DNA of 64,000 nucleotides from Microbulbifer sp. A4B17 (lineage in GTDB: Bacteria; Pseudomonadota; Gammaproteobacteria; Pseudomonadales; Cellvibrionaceae), in the NCBI RefSeq assembly GCF_003076275.1, contig NZ_CP029064.1:4733501-4797500 (forward strand). The letters are read 5' to 3'. Positions 18,324-26,993 of this stretch are shown here, piece after piece; the first letter of the stretch is position 1, and each line of letters begins with the position of its first letter. The position numbers were made by a program, and so were the translations under genes. Below the pieces are notes generated by a model. The model was not told the origin of the DNA, made no database searches, and worked only from the letters and a program-made list of their open reading frames with translations.

Positions 18324-18409
18324 CACTATCCAAGAACCTCAGCATTTAATTAATAAATTTCCACGAATAAAAATATTGAGAAAAAATAAGTTAAAAGGTG
18401 GAAGGCCTA

Positions 18410-19021
18410 CTAAAAGCGGTAGGAAAAATTCAAACTCAGGGTGCGCAGATGCCCGAGGTTAACACGTTCAATTTTGCCAATATTATTGTAGTTATACTCT
18501 AATGAAGTATCGAAATCCTGAGTCCACATAATTCGGTAACCCACTCCGGCATTCCAAAAGGTATCACTGCCACTGGCATCAATAATATAGATATATCGAT
18601 CATCCGGATAAAATGGTGGGTATTCTCGATACCAATAGCCTCGTCTTATAACATTATTCAAATCCACATCGGCATAATTATATCCCACCATCCAATAGAG
18701 ACATTGAACGTGGCAATTCAGGGTAAAATCAATTTTAAAATTTAAACCTACCTGATCTACTGTGACATGATTATCATCGAAATGTGAGGCTCGCAGCTCA
18801 ACTTGCCAGACTCCCACAGCCGGTGTAATTCCAAGGCTGACATAGCCAAAAGAATCCCGCTGCTTATTTAACTGCTGCTCGCCACTCCCAAAACCAACGG
18901 TACCGATAATCCGGTACTCTCCCGTGGCGACACCATCAAAAGGATTATTCGCCTCGAATCCATAACTGGACGCAGCTATAAAAAAGGAAAGCAGGTAGAC
19001 GGATAGCTTTATCATCGCCAC
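18410..19021 (-). CDS. Outer-membrane beta-barrel protein, function unknown
   Basis: 203 residues with a signal peptide (about 1-22, cleaved near SSYG-FEA). The rest alternates polar and hydrophobic residues in strands (YRIIGTVGFGSGEQQ, FGYVSLGITPAVGVWQVELRASHF, WNAGVGYRIMWTQDFDTSLEYNY) and ends in the aromatic C-terminal YRF typical of outer-membrane barrels. Size suggests an eight-stranded barrel. A Tyr/Pro-rich loop (WYREYPPFYPDDRYIYI, about 128-144) and a Cys pair (NCHVQC, about 102-107) are notable. No specific family was recognised. It stands alone, convergent with the copper receptor; an alternative start is the Met at residue 3. Confidence 0.75.
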   Translation of the reverse strand: MAMIKLSVYLLSFFIAASSYGFEANNPFDGVATGEYRIIGTVGFGSGEQQLNKQRDSFGYVSLGITPAVGVWQVELRASHFDDNHVTVDQVGLNFKIDFTLNCHVQCLYWMVGYNYADVDLNNVIRRGYWYREYPPFYPDDRYIYIIDASGSDTFWNAGVGYRIMWTQDFDTSLEYNYNNIGKIERVNLGHLRTLSLNFSYRF

Positions 19022-19066
19022 TCACATCAAAAAGCCAGTCATCAAGTTCAAGCTCAGTGAATTATT

Positions 19067-19324
19067 TCAAGTTGTTTCTACATCAATAATGGCCCAGACG
19101 CCTCCTACAAAAGCCGGGTTTTTCTTCAGGTTGTCTACATCACCTGCTTGCGGCATTGGCTGTCCAGCCTGACGGAGCTCTTCCAACCGCTGAAAAATCG
19201 TTTCAGCCATTTTTTGCAGGGTCCCCTCAAGGGTATCGGCATAGCAGTGGCAATGCGGCAGATCCGGTGCAATGGCACCAAATCCGGCATATTCAATATT
19301 GTGCACCACAACCGGGTAGCGCAT
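19067..19324 (-). CDS. Orphan HicB-like antitoxin-type protein
   Basis: 85 residues with the HicB fold pattern: MRYPVVVHN, GFGAIAPDLPHCHCYADTLEGTLQKMAETIFQRLEEL and a basic-to-acidic tail. HicB normally neutralises the HicA mRNA interferase encoded just upstream, but no hicA-like frame with its double-stranded-RNA-binding fold is present within several hundred bases on either side. The C-terminal DNA-binding domain seen in some HicB proteins is also absent. No Shine-Dalgarno is visible before the ATG. It may be a solitary HicB fold protein or the remainder of a lost pair. Confidence 0.72.
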   Translation of the reverse strand: MRYPVVVHNIEYAGFGAIAPDLPHCHCYADTLEGTLQKMAETIFQRLEELRQAGQPMPQAGDVDNLKKNPAFVGGVWAIIDVETT

Positions 19325-19543
19325 TGAAAAATACTCTTATGTATTAGCTTTCCAAAGCGTAGACTGCTTTACATTTTACGGGGGAATTTGGCAAGGAAAT
19401 TAGCTAATTAGCCGGGAAATAATATTTCGCGCTGGCACAGATTCAACACTATAAGTGACAGCACTGAGTAGGAAGAACTGCCGTATTCAAATTAAAACCT
19501 GCAGCACTACAGTTTTTCACACAAGAAAATATTTGGAATTTAG

Positions 19544-19747
19544 TTAACGGGGCATCCTACCTAATAGGGCCCGGCGGGAAAATAGCATGCTGTTATAGGT
19601 GCGCCGCAACGCAATATCATTTGCATCGACTGCATTGGAGAGGGCTTCAAAATGCCGCTGCAACCAGTTTATTTCCTCCTCCAGTTCCCGACGCAAACAG
19701 CGAATTTCACCTTTATCCTGGTTAAAGCGCAGATCGGGTCCAGACAT
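19544..19747 (-). CDS. Small coiled-coil-like hypothetical protein
   Basis: 67 residues. The start at 19747 is supported by a perfect AGGAGG eight bases upstream; a longer frame from 19816 reads back through a terminator-like hairpin and is rejected. The sequence is largely alpha-helical and charged (GEIRCLRRELEEEINWLQRHFEAL), consistent with a short coiled coil. No family recognised. It lies downstream of cysQ, separated by the hairpin at 19791-19814, so it is probably transcribed from its own promoter or by read-through. Confidence 0.6.
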   Translation of the reverse strand: MSGPDLRFNQDKGEIRCLRRELEEEINWLQRHFEALSNAVDANDIALRRTYNSMLFSRRALLGRMPR

Positions 19748-19790
19748 CAGTGAGCCTCCTGAATTTGGAAATATCCAGATCCCCTTTAAA

Positions 19791-19814
19791 GCCTCCACCA
19801 GTGGTGGTGGAGGC
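19791..19814 (-). terminator. Hairpin downstream of cysQ
   Basis: Perfect 10-bp stem GCCTCCACCA / TGGTGGAGGC with a 4-base loop, 37 bases after the cysQ stop. On the minus strand it is followed by TTTAAAG, a weak T run. Confidence 0.6.
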
Positions 19815-19851
19815 ACAAAAATACTCTCTATATGTTTACTGGCGTCACACC

Positions 19852-20688
19852 CTAAGCAGCGGACTTATCCAGCAGTAGGGATTGCCAATCAAAAGAAGAA
19901 TCGCCAATTACATAGAAAAAGGGATTTAGCAGAGAGTCTTTGGTGTTGTAGCGCAACAAATTAAACTCTTCGTCCACAACAATACCACCTGCTGCTTCAA
20001 CTACAGCCTGAGCTGCCGCAGTATCCCACTCGCAAGTAGGAGCGAGACGCGGATACAAATCTGCTGCCCCCTCAGCAACCAGGCATAATTTCAGCGAGGA
20101 GCCCATATTTTTGCACTCGACAGCTCCCAGTTCAGACTCGATACGTTGTACCAACTGGTCGACGGTGCCAGTTCCATGGCTGCGGCTGGCCACAAGCTCA
20201 ACAACTTCACTATTATCCAGGCGCGGCTTCAGTGGACGCACCCGAATTTCAGTTTCGCCATTGGCATCGCGCTTAAAGGCTCCTTCGCCCTTGCAGCCGG
20301 CATAAGTGATATTCAGTACCGGTACGTAAACCACCCCCAAAACGGGCTCGCCATTTTCGATTAACGCGACATTTACGGTAAATTCACCGTTGCGTCGGAT
20401 AAATTCTTTGGTGCCATCGAGCGGATCGACAATCCAGTAACGCTGCCACTGACTGCGCTCTTCGAACGAGGGCATTTCCTGCTCTTCTGATAAAACCGGT
20501 ACTCCCTCGATAAGCTGTGCTAACGCCGGTTCCAGTACTTTGTGAGCGGCCAGATCTGCGGCAGTTACTGGGGAATCATCTTTCTTTGTCTCGACTTCCA
20601 ACTCAGCGCTGCTGTGATAAACCTCGAGAATCGCCTCTCCCGCGCGTTTGCAGATCTCTATCACCTGCTCCAAAAGTGCTTTATCCAT
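19852..20688 (-). CDS. cysQ: 3'(2'),5'-bisphosphate nucleotidase CysQ
   Basis: 278 residues. Belongs to the inositol monophosphatase-like lithium-sensitive phosphatases: VLSEEQEMPSF supplies the first metal-binding Glu, WIVDPLDGTKEFIRRNGEFTVNVALI (about 85-110) is the D-P-L-D-G-T catalytic motif, and CEWDTAAAQAVVEAAGG (about 223-239) is the second signature WDxAA. It removes the 3' phosphate of PAP formed during sulfate assimilation. The cysK gene lies just upstream on the same strand (38-base gap), so the two likely serve cysteine synthesis together. Confidence 0.94.
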   Translation of the reverse strand: MDKALLEQVIEICKRAGEAILEVYHSSAELEVETKKDDSPVTAADLAAHKVLEPALAQLIEGVPVLSEEQEMPSFEERSQWQRYWIVDPLDGTKEFIRRNGEFTVNVALIENGEPVLGVVYVPVLNITYAGCKGEGAFKRDANGETEIRVRPLKPRLDNSEVVELVASRSHGTGTVDQLVQRIESELGAVECKNMGSSLKLCLVAEGAADLYPRLAPTCEWDTAAAQAVVEAAGGIVVDEEFNLLRYNTKDSLLNPFFYVIGDSSFDWQSLLLDKSAA

Positions 20689-20726
20689 TACAACTCCATA
20701 CTCTGTGAACTCACCATTATAAAATC

Positions 20727-21644
20727 TTAGGCGGAGAAAAGGTCCTGAACGGACAGATAGCGCTCACCAGTGTCATAGCTGAACACCAGTACCCGGCTGC
20801 CCGCATCCATCTCACCCTCGCGTTTTTTCAGGGCCGCAAGGCTGGCACCAGAAGAGATACCCACAAAAATTCCCTCTTTTAGTGCGCATTGACGCGCCAT
20901 TTCAAAACTATCTTCCTCACTCACCAATACAGTACCATCGAGTACTTCCGTATTGAGCACCTGGGGTACAAAGCCGGCGCCAATGCCCTGCAAACGATGC
21001 AGGCCTTTTTCTCCACCGCTAATCACCGGTGATTTCTCCGGCTCTACCGCATAGACCTGTAATTTGGGAAAGTGCTCTTTTAAGACTTCACCACAGCCCG
21101 TGATATGCCCGCCAGTACCCACACCGGTAATCATGTAATCCAGCCCCTCAGGAAAGTCTGCCAGGATTTCCTTGGAGGTAACATCCCGGTGCACCTGGGC
21201 ATTGGCGCGGTTATTAAATTGTTGGGGCATCCAGCTATTCGCATGTGAGGCCAATAACTCCTCCGCCTTAGCAATAGCGCCGCCCATACCGCGCTCTTTA
21301 GGTGTAAGGACCAATTCTGCGCCCATTGCTTTCATGACCTGGCGACGCTCTGCCGACATAGACTCCGGCATGGTCAGGATCAGGCGATATCCCTTCACGG
21401 CAGCAACCATCGCCAGTCCAATACCCGTATTACCAGAGGTCGGTTCGATTATTACTCCACCGGGCTGCAGGGCTCCACGACGCTCTGCATCCTCAATCAT
21501 CGCTAAGGCAATTCGGTCCTTAATGCTGCTACCCGGATTAAAGCGTTCTACCTTCATCCAAACTTCTATATCGGGGCGAAACAGGTGATTGATTCTTACG
21601 TGAGGGGTATTGCCGATTGTTTCCAGAATATTGGCCGCTTTCAT
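20727..21644 (-). CDS. cysK: Cysteine synthase (O-acetylserine sulfhydrylase), CysK-like
   Basis: 305 residues. PLP enzyme of fold type II: the active-site lysine is in [15 protein letters not shown] (about 36-50), the Asn loop is [12 protein letters not shown] (about 66-77) and the phosphate-binding glycine loop is [17 protein letters not shown] (about 172-188). The segment SPVISGG...GIGAGFVP is more typical of CysK than CysM. It makes cysteine from O-acetylserine and sulfide. Transcribed with cysQ. Whether it is the main housekeeping copy cannot be told from the window. Confidence 0.92.
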   Translation of the reverse strand: MKAANILETIGNTPHVRINHLFRPDIEVWMKVERFNPGSSIKDRIALAMIEDAERRGALQPGGVIIEPTSGNTGIGLAMVAAVKGYRLILTMPESMSAERRQVMKAMGAELVLTPKERGMGGAIAKAEELLASHANSWMPQQFNNRANAQVHRDVTSKEILADFPEGLDYMITGVGTGGHITGCGEVLKEHFPKLQVYAVEPEKSPVISGGEKGLHRLQGIGAGFVPQVLNTEVLDGTVLVSEEDSFEMARQCALKEGIFVGISSGASLAALKKREGEMDAGSRVLVFSYDTGERYLSVQDLFSA

Positions 21645-21846
21645 CGGTGAGGCTCTCCATGACTAGTGCTCAAGGCAAACAACTGCCGGGCATGTATGTT
21701 CGATGCTCCATATTACCCCAGAAATGTCCCGCGACCGGCACGGGAGAAAACCCAATTGGAATTAGAGAGCACAAGCTATCGATGATGCGGAGGAAAACCG
21801 TTAAATTGATGAGGAGGTATACAAAATAAAAATAAGGTAAGTACCT

Positions 21847-22512
21847 ATGTCCGTAGAAAATTCCGTACCCAAGCACAACTTTCGTAATTACCTGGTACCG
21901 CTGTTCCTGGCCAGTGCCACTTTATTCATCTTTCTGGATACCTGGAAGCTGGATAACTTGTGGATGCCCGCGCTAAAAGCGCTGCCGATACTGTCTCTAA
22001 TGATGATTGCCAGACTAGAGCTGCGGGGCATAACCCTGCTTTTCACTTTTCTAGCCCTCTGTTTCTCCGCCATCGGCGATGTACTCCTCGAAATGCAATT
22101 CTCCCAGCACTTTGTGTTTGGACTGGGTGCTTTTCTTATTGCCCAGCTAATCTACGCATTGGGCTTCCTGCGTTTTGCGGAGCCCCCCAATCGGCGCAAC
22201 TTTATTCGCACACTACCTGTGGTGATTGCCGCGCTGCTTTTGGCGCAAATTATCCTCCCTGCTGCTGGGGATTTAGCCCCGGCGGTAATGGCTTACCTGC
22301 TGGCTATCCTCGCCATGGCGGTCGCAGCCGCCATGCACAAGGGTGACTCCACTCTGCTATTTGCCGGTGCGGTCATCTTTATGGCTTCAGATACATTGAT
22401 TGCTATTAACAAGTTCATTACCTCACTGCCACTAGCCGATGCCGCCATCATGCTCACCTACTACAGTGCACAACTGTGTATCCTGTACGGCATCCGCCGC
22501 GCCCAGGCATAA
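21847..22512 (+). CDS. YhhN family (lysoplasmalogenase-like) membrane protein
   Basis: 221 residues with about eight hydrophobic helices. The YhhN signature is present: KALPILSLMMIA, FSAIGDVLLE, FVFGLGAFLIAQLIYALGF and GAVIFMASDTLIAINKF, in the family order with conserved Asp in GD and SD. Characterised members of this family hydrolyse lysoplasmalogens or act as small-molecule membrane enzymes; activity of this copy is inferred. It opens a plus-strand run leading to yrfG, hslR and a DegP-like gene. Confidence 0.88.
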   Translation: MSVENSVPKHNFRNYLVPLFLASATLFIFLDTWKLDNLWMPALKALPILSLMMIARLELRGITLLFTFLALCFSAIGDVLLEMQFSQHFVFGLGAFLIAQLIYALGFLRFAEPPNRRNFIRTLPVVIAALLLAQIILPAAGDLAPAVMAYLLAILAMAVAAAMHKGDSTLLFAGAVIFMASDTLIAINKFITSLPLADAAIMLTYYSAQLCILYGIRRAQA

Positions 22513-22590
22513 TGCAAACGATCCGGGAAGGCACTGGCAAGCCAACTAAACTTGTCTTCCCGCCCCATCTCAAAGAGGTAGACAGCTCCC

Positions 22591-23274
22591 ATGCTCGACT
22601 GGCGAAGTATCGACACCGTATTGCTGGACATGGACGGCACCCTGCTGGATTTGCATTACGACAATCACTTTTGGCTCACGCACCTGCCCAAGCGCTACGC
22701 CGAGGTCCACGGCTTTGACCCTAAGGAAGCCCAGCAGAAGCTCGAGATCGAGATCAATGCCCTCCGCGGTACATTGGAATGGTACTGCCTCGACTTCTGG
22801 GCGGAAAAGCTGGAACTGGATATCCTAGGCATACTGCGTGAAATTGAGAGCCGAATCGCCCTGCGCCCCCATACCGAGGCGTTTCTTAACGGCCTGCAAC
22901 AATTGCAAAAACCCACTTACTTAGTCACCAATGCCCACCGTCATGGGCTGGAACACAAGCTGGAGATTACCGGTATCGACCGCTGGTTTGACGGCATCAT
23001 TTCTTCCCACGATTATGGACATGCCAAAGAGAGCGCAGATTTCTGGGACTCTCTGCGGGAAAACCTGGAATTTGACCCGGAAAAAACCCTGTTTGTCGAC
23101 GATAACCAGTGCGTGCTGGGCGCTGCCCAGGACTACGGTATCGCCCACCTGCTGTGTATCCGCCAACCGGATAGCCGGGGGCCCAAGCGGGAAATTACCA
23201 ACTTCCCGGCGATCCATCATTTTGATGAGATTATGGCATTTGACTGCGGCAGATCCGGCACCGGGCCCGCCTGA
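22591..23274 (+). CDS. yrfG: GMP/IMP nucleotidase, HAD superfamily
   Basis: 227 residues. HAD motif I is VLLDMDGTLLDLHYDN (about 10-25), motif II is VTNAHRHGLEHKL, motif III has the Lys in GHAKESADFW, and motif IV is TLFVDDNQCVLGAAQDYG. LHYDNHFWLTHLP is characteristic of the YrfG/GMP-IMP nucleotidase group. It probably dephosphorylates purine nucleoside monophosphates. The Hsp15 gene follows after 15 bases, the same order as in Escherichia coli (yrfG-hslR-hslO), here interrupted by two other genes before hslO. Confidence 0.93.
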   Translation: MLDWRSIDTVLLDMDGTLLDLHYDNHFWLTHLPKRYAEVHGFDPKEAQQKLEIEINALRGTLEWYCLDFWAEKLELDILGILREIESRIALRPHTEAFLNGLQQLQKPTYLVTNAHRHGLEHKLEITGIDRWFDGIISSHDYGHAKESADFWDSLRENLEFDPEKTLFVDDNQCVLGAAQDYGIAHLLCIRQPDSRGPKREITNFPAIHHFDEIMAFDCGRSGTGPA

Positions 23275-23289
23275 ATTCACAAGGAAAAT

Positions 23290-23667
23290 ATGGAAAAAGT
23301 ACGTATCGACAAGTGGCTCTGGGCCGCGCGCTTCTTTAAGACTCGCAGTATTGCCAAGCAGGCGATTGAAGGGGGCAAGGTTCATGCGGATGGTCAGAGA
23401 GTCAAAGCCAGCAAAGAGGTTTCTACCGGTGCAAAACTAAGTATTCGCCAGGGCTGGGATCTGCTGGAAGTTGAAGTGACCGCACTGTCAGATCAGCGCC
23501 GCGGCGCCGAAATCGCCCGCACCCTGTATCGCGAGACGGAGGGCAGTATCGCCCGCCGTGAAAAGGAAAAAGCCGAGCGCCAGGCAGCGAATATCGGGGT
23601 ACAACCAGAGCGCCCCAATAAAAAGCAACGCCGCCAGATACACCGCTTCCTGCGGGATCAAGAGTAG
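23290..23667 (+). CDS. hslR: Heat-shock protein 15, S4-domain ribosome-associated
   Basis: 125 residues. The S4 RNA-binding domain begins at RIDKWLWAARFFKTRSIAKQAIEGGKV and continues to GAKLSIRQG; the basic C-terminal tail (RPNKKQRRQIHRFLRDQ) is typical of Hsp15. It binds 50S subunits carrying a stranded peptidyl-tRNA. AAGGAAAAT precedes the ATG. It lies between yrfG and a protease gene, in a stress-related neighbourhood that continues to hslO. Confidence 0.95.
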   Translation: MEKVRIDKWLWAARFFKTRSIAKQAIEGGKVHADGQRVKASKEVSTGAKLSIRQGWDLLEVEVTALSDQRRGAEIARTLYRETEGSIARREKEKAERQAANIGVQPERPNKKQRRQIHRFLRDQE

Positions 23668-23751
23668 ATTCGCCAGACAAAAGTGGTGAAATTTCCGCCA
23701 TTTCCCACTTTAGCTGCTAAACTGCCCCCACTTAACCCGATAGAAACAGCC

Positions 23752-25245
23752 ATGATGAAACGACTGATCGCCATCTCCCTGCTGATTTTGCTCGGTACTC
23801 AAACCGCCTTAGCAGACAGCCGTGAACACGAGCAGCTCAAGCGCTCAATCATCAAGATTTACACCACTGCCGCCGCCCCGGATTACTTCAATCCCTGGGC
23901 CCTGCTCAATCCCAAGCAGCTGTCCGGCTCCGGTGCCGTTATCCGCAACCAGCAGATTCTGACCAATGCGCACGTTGTAGCCAACGGCAGCTTTATTCAG
24001 GTCCAACGCCACGGCGACGCAAAAAAATTCCGCGCTCGGGTGAAATTTGTCTCTCACGATGCCGACCTTGCCCTGCTGACCGTCGATGACGAAAGCTTCT
24101 TCAACGATACCCGTCCCCTGACCCTGGGCGAATTGCCGGACCTGCAGGAAGAGGTCACCGTCTACGGCTATCCCATTGGCGGTAAATCCCTGTCCATTAC
24201 CCGCGGTGTGCTCTCCCGCGTGGAACACCAGTACTATGCCCATGCCGAGAGCTACCTGATGGCGGGCCAGATAGATGCGGCAATCAACCCGGGCAACAGC
24301 GGTGGCCCGGTTATCTCCAATGGCCGCATAGTCGGCGTGGCCATGCAAACCAATCAGAGCGCTGAGAATCTTGGCTACTTTGTACCGCCCAGCGTGATCG
24401 CTCATGTCCTCGAAGATGCCAAGGACAATGTGCACCAAGGGTTCCCCGAACTGGGGCTGGTAACCCAGAGCCTTGAAAGCCCATCGATGAAAAAGGCGGC
24501 CGGTCTCGAGGAAGACCAGGATGGCGCCATGGTCGTTAAAGTGTTCGACAATTCCCCCGCAGCTGAAGTGTTTAAACCCGGCGATGTCCTGCTCGAAGTC
24601 GATGGCTTTAAAGTAGCTGCTGACCGCACGGTGGAGTGGAGAGAAAACCAGCGCACTAACTACCACTACGCTGTGGACCGCCACCATGTCGGTGAACGTT
24701 TACCGGTGCGCTTCTCCCGCGATGGTGAAGAGCAGACCGCTGAGGTCACGCTGGCCGCAACACCTCCCTCACGCGCTATGGTGCTAGGAGAGCAATTTGA
24801 CCGCCAGCCCCGCTACTATATCTACGGCGGTGTTGTCTTTGTGCCCCTGAATATGAACCTGATCAAGCGCTGGGGCAAAAACTGGCACTCCAAGGCCCCC
24901 ATCGATTACCTCTATGCCCGAAACCAGTGGAGCGATGAGGAACGCCGTGAACTGGTTGTCGCCTTGAAAGTATTACCCGCCAATGTGAACCTCGGTTACC
25001 ACGACTGGAAGAACTGGATTATCGACTCTGTGAATGGCCACAGCATCAAGGACTTCGACGAATTTGCCCAATTAATGGAGAGCAATAAGCAGGACTTTGT
25101 GGACTTGCGCGACCGCTCCGGCTATCGGATGGTCTTGGATGCAGCAGAGGCCCAGGAACAGCAACCCCTGATCCTGCAGACCTACCATATCCCCCAGCGC
25201 CACTCCCAGGGGCTGTTTAGCCAGCTGGCCAACAAAGAAGAATAA
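23752..25245 (+). CDS. DegP-like trypsin-fold serine protease with PDZ domain
   Basis: 497 residues from ATG 23752 (a second ATG follows at once); the signal peptide ends near TALA (about residue 20). The catalytic triad is visible: His in LTNAHVV (about 74), Asp in DADLALL (about 104) and Ser in NPGNSGGPV (about 185). A PDZ-like domain (about 240-340) contains GDVLLEVDG. The long C-terminal region (340-497) is typical of a plant Deg/bacterial S1C subgroup rather than DegP itself. It is periplasmic and probably handles misfolded proteins. Start upstream at 23683 is rejected because it precedes the signal peptide. Confidence 0.9.
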   Translation: MMKRLIAISLLILLGTQTALADSREHEQLKRSIIKIYTTAAAPDYFNPWALLNPKQLSGSGAVIRNQQILTNAHVVANGSFIQVQRHGDAKKFRARVKFVSHDADLALLTVDDESFFNDTRPLTLGELPDLQEEVTVYGYPIGGKSLSITRGVLSRVEHQYYAHAESYLMAGQIDAAINPGNSGGPVISNGRIVGVAMQTNQSAENLGYFVPPSVIAHVLEDAKDNVHQGFPELGLVTQSLESPSMKKAAGLEEDQDGAMVVKVFDNSPAAEVFKPGDVLLEVDGFKVAADRTVEWRENQRTNYHYAVDRHHVGERLPVRFSRDGEEQTAEVTLAATPPSRAMVLGEQFDRQPRYYIYGGVVFVPLNMNLIKRWGKNWHSKAPIDYLYARNQWSDEERRELVVALKVLPANVNLGYHDWKNWIIDSVNGHSIKDFDEFAQLMESNKQDFVDLRDRSGYRMVLDAAEAQEQQPLILQTYHIPQRHSQGLFSQLANKEE

Positions 25246-25270
25246 AAACTGATAGAGGCAAGGGACAGCC

Positions 25271-25711
25271 GTGAAGTCACTGTACATAACCAGCATTTTC
25301 GGCAGCCTGTTATTGGCTGCCAACATTAGTGCCGGAGAGCTGTATCGCTGGATCGATGAAGATGGCCGAGTGCACTTTGGTGACCGCCCCCCAGTCCATG
25401 CTGAGGCCAAGGATATCTCTAGCAAGCTGACACCTATCAACTCAGCCAATGCCACCACGGCACGCAGTCGCAATCAATCCGCTCAGCCTCGAAATGTCGA
25501 GCAGCAATATCAGGATCGCTTAAATCGCGAGGCACAAGAGCGACAGCAACAATTAGATAAAGCCTGTAGCAAAGCCCGTAAAAACCTCGAGATATTGCGG
25601 GGTCGGGTAATATTTTTAGATGACAACGGCAAAGAAGTGCGCCGCACAGAGCGGGAGCGCGAACAGATGGCAGAAGACTATCAGCGCCAGGTTAATCTCT
25701 ATTGCGGTTAA
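25271..25711 (+). CDS. DUF4124 domain protein, exported (GTG start)
   Basis: 146 residues starting at GTG 25271, with AGGCAAGGGA upstream. A signal peptide (about 1-21, ending NISAG) is followed at once by the DUF4124 motif ELYRWIDEDGRVHFGDRPP (about 22-40), then a Gln/Arg-rich helical tail with two cysteines. DUF4124 proteins are periplasmic and of unknown function. A second, different DUF4124 protein sits in the gln cluster of this window. It follows the protease gene by 25 bases and may be co-transcribed. Confidence 0.88.
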   Translation: MKSLYITSIFGSLLLAANISAGELYRWIDEDGRVHFGDRPPVHAEAKDISSKLTPINSANATTARSRNQSAQPRNVEQQYQDRLNREAQERQQQLDKACSKARKNLEILRGRVIFLDDNGKEVRRTEREREQMAEDYQRQVNLYCG

Positions 25712-25822
25712 AATTAACCGGACCCCATAAGCGCAACTATTCCCCATTGATCAGCGACAGCTACCATTTAGGCATATCCGCCTCTAAAATCCTGCGGTTT
25801 TAATACCGAGAGCCCCCGACCT

Positions 25823-26701
25823 ATGTCCGATCAGCTGGAACGCTTTATTTTCTCCAAACACGATATTCGCGGACAGGTGGTGACACTTACTGACTCCTAC
25901 CGCGATGTACTTAAGCACAATCCATTGCCTGCGCCGGTGGCCCGCCTGCTGGGGGAGTTCCTCACCGCAGCCTGCCTGCTTTCAACCACACTGAAGTTCG
26001 AAGGTGTCCTTAGCCTCCAGGCCCGCGGCGAAGGCGATGTACCAATGATTATGGCGGAATGCACCCACCACAGCGACCTGCGCGGCATAGCCCGGGTAGC
26101 TGAGGGTGCACAGATCGACGAAAATGCCACCCTGCGCGATATGATCGGCCCCCGCGGCGCCCTGGCCATTACCCTAGAGCCAAAGCGCGGTGAGCGCTAT
26201 CAAGGCGTGGTTCCCATGGAGCAGGATAATCTGGCCGGCTGCCTGGAAGACTATTTTAAGCAATCAGAACAGTTGGCAACCCGCGTTTGGCTGAAAAGCA
26301 GCGACAGCACCGTCGCCGGCCTTATGTTGCAGATACTGCCGGGCAACAATGCCGCCACGGAAGAGGAAAATCGGGACGCCTGGGAAACAGCGATTCATTT
26401 AGCAGAGACAGTGACCGCCGAAGAACTGTTTACCGTCCCCCACCCTGAGCTGATTCACCGCCTGTTCCACCAGCTGGAGCCTGCAACCCTGGGTACCGAC
26501 GCCATTCGCTTCAAGTGCAGCTGTTCAAGAGAGCGCAGTGCCCGCGCGCTGGTTTCCCTGGGTGCTGAAGATGTTTACCGACTGCTGGAAGAGCAGCGGG
26601 GCGAAATTATCGCAGACTGCCAATTCTGTAATACCCAATACCGCTTTGACCGGGACCAGATAGAGTCCCTCCTCAACGCTCCTCCCCACACTCTTCACTG
26701 A
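25823..26701 (+). CDS. hslO: Hsp33 redox-regulated chaperone
   Basis: 292 residues, standard length. The zinc-binding redox switch is present near the C-terminus as CSC (about 231-233) and CQFC (about 264-267), and the N-terminal holdase domain has RGQVVTL, LLGEFLTAACLLSTTLKF and GRG-like glycines. Hsp33 is activated by oxidative unfolding and prevents aggregation. It lies just upstream of pckA, as in E. coli. A strong hairpin at 26708-26746 follows the stop. Confidence 0.96.
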   Translation: MSDQLERFIFSKHDIRGQVVTLTDSYRDVLKHNPLPAPVARLLGEFLTAACLLSTTLKFEGVLSLQARGEGDVPMIMAECTHHSDLRGIARVAEGAQIDENATLRDMIGPRGALAITLEPKRGERYQGVVPMEQDNLAGCLEDYFKQSEQLATRVWLKSSDSTVAGLMLQILPGNNAATEEENRDAWETAIHLAETVTAEELFTVPHPELIHRLFHQLEPATLGTDAIRFKCSCSRERSARALVSLGAEDVYRLLEEQRGEIIADCQFCNTQYRFDRDQIESLLNAPPHTLH

Positions 26702-26707
26702 CGTATT

Positions 26708-26746
26708 CAGGGCTGCGCGACCGTCTTTACCCTTTGCGCAGCCCTG
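26708..26746 (+). terminator. Hairpin after hslO
   Basis: Perfect 11-bp stem CAGGGCTGCGC / GCGCAGCCCTG with a 17-base loop, 7 bases after the hslO stop. There is only a short TT after it, so it may be a weak terminator or a Rho-stabilised end. Confidence 0.55.
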
Positions 26747-26841
26747 TTAACTGATACTTCTGCCTTCCACCTAAAATTCACAAAGCAAATAGTGTTTAAT
26801 ATAACCATAAGTTTAAAGAATTTTAGTCGATATTATTTTCC

Positions 26842-26857
26842 ATGACAGCGCTGTCAT
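26842..26857. promoter_or_regulatory. LacI-type palindromic operator upstream of pckA
   Basis: ATGACAGCGCTGTCAT is a perfect 16-bp palindrome with a central CG, the hallmark of LacI-family operators, about 137 bases before the pckA start in the hslO-pckA gap. It is a good candidate for carbon-source control of pckA; the regulator is not in the window. Confidence 0.55.
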
Positions 26858-26993
26858 TGACTACAAAACAGCCAGAGTTGGTATCCGCATATTTTGAATT
26901 TTGCAATAATGCGCCCCCAAAATTTTCTACGGCTGCTTATACCTTGGGCGGCCCCATTATTTTTACTGTCCAACTTTCACGGGTATTCCACGA

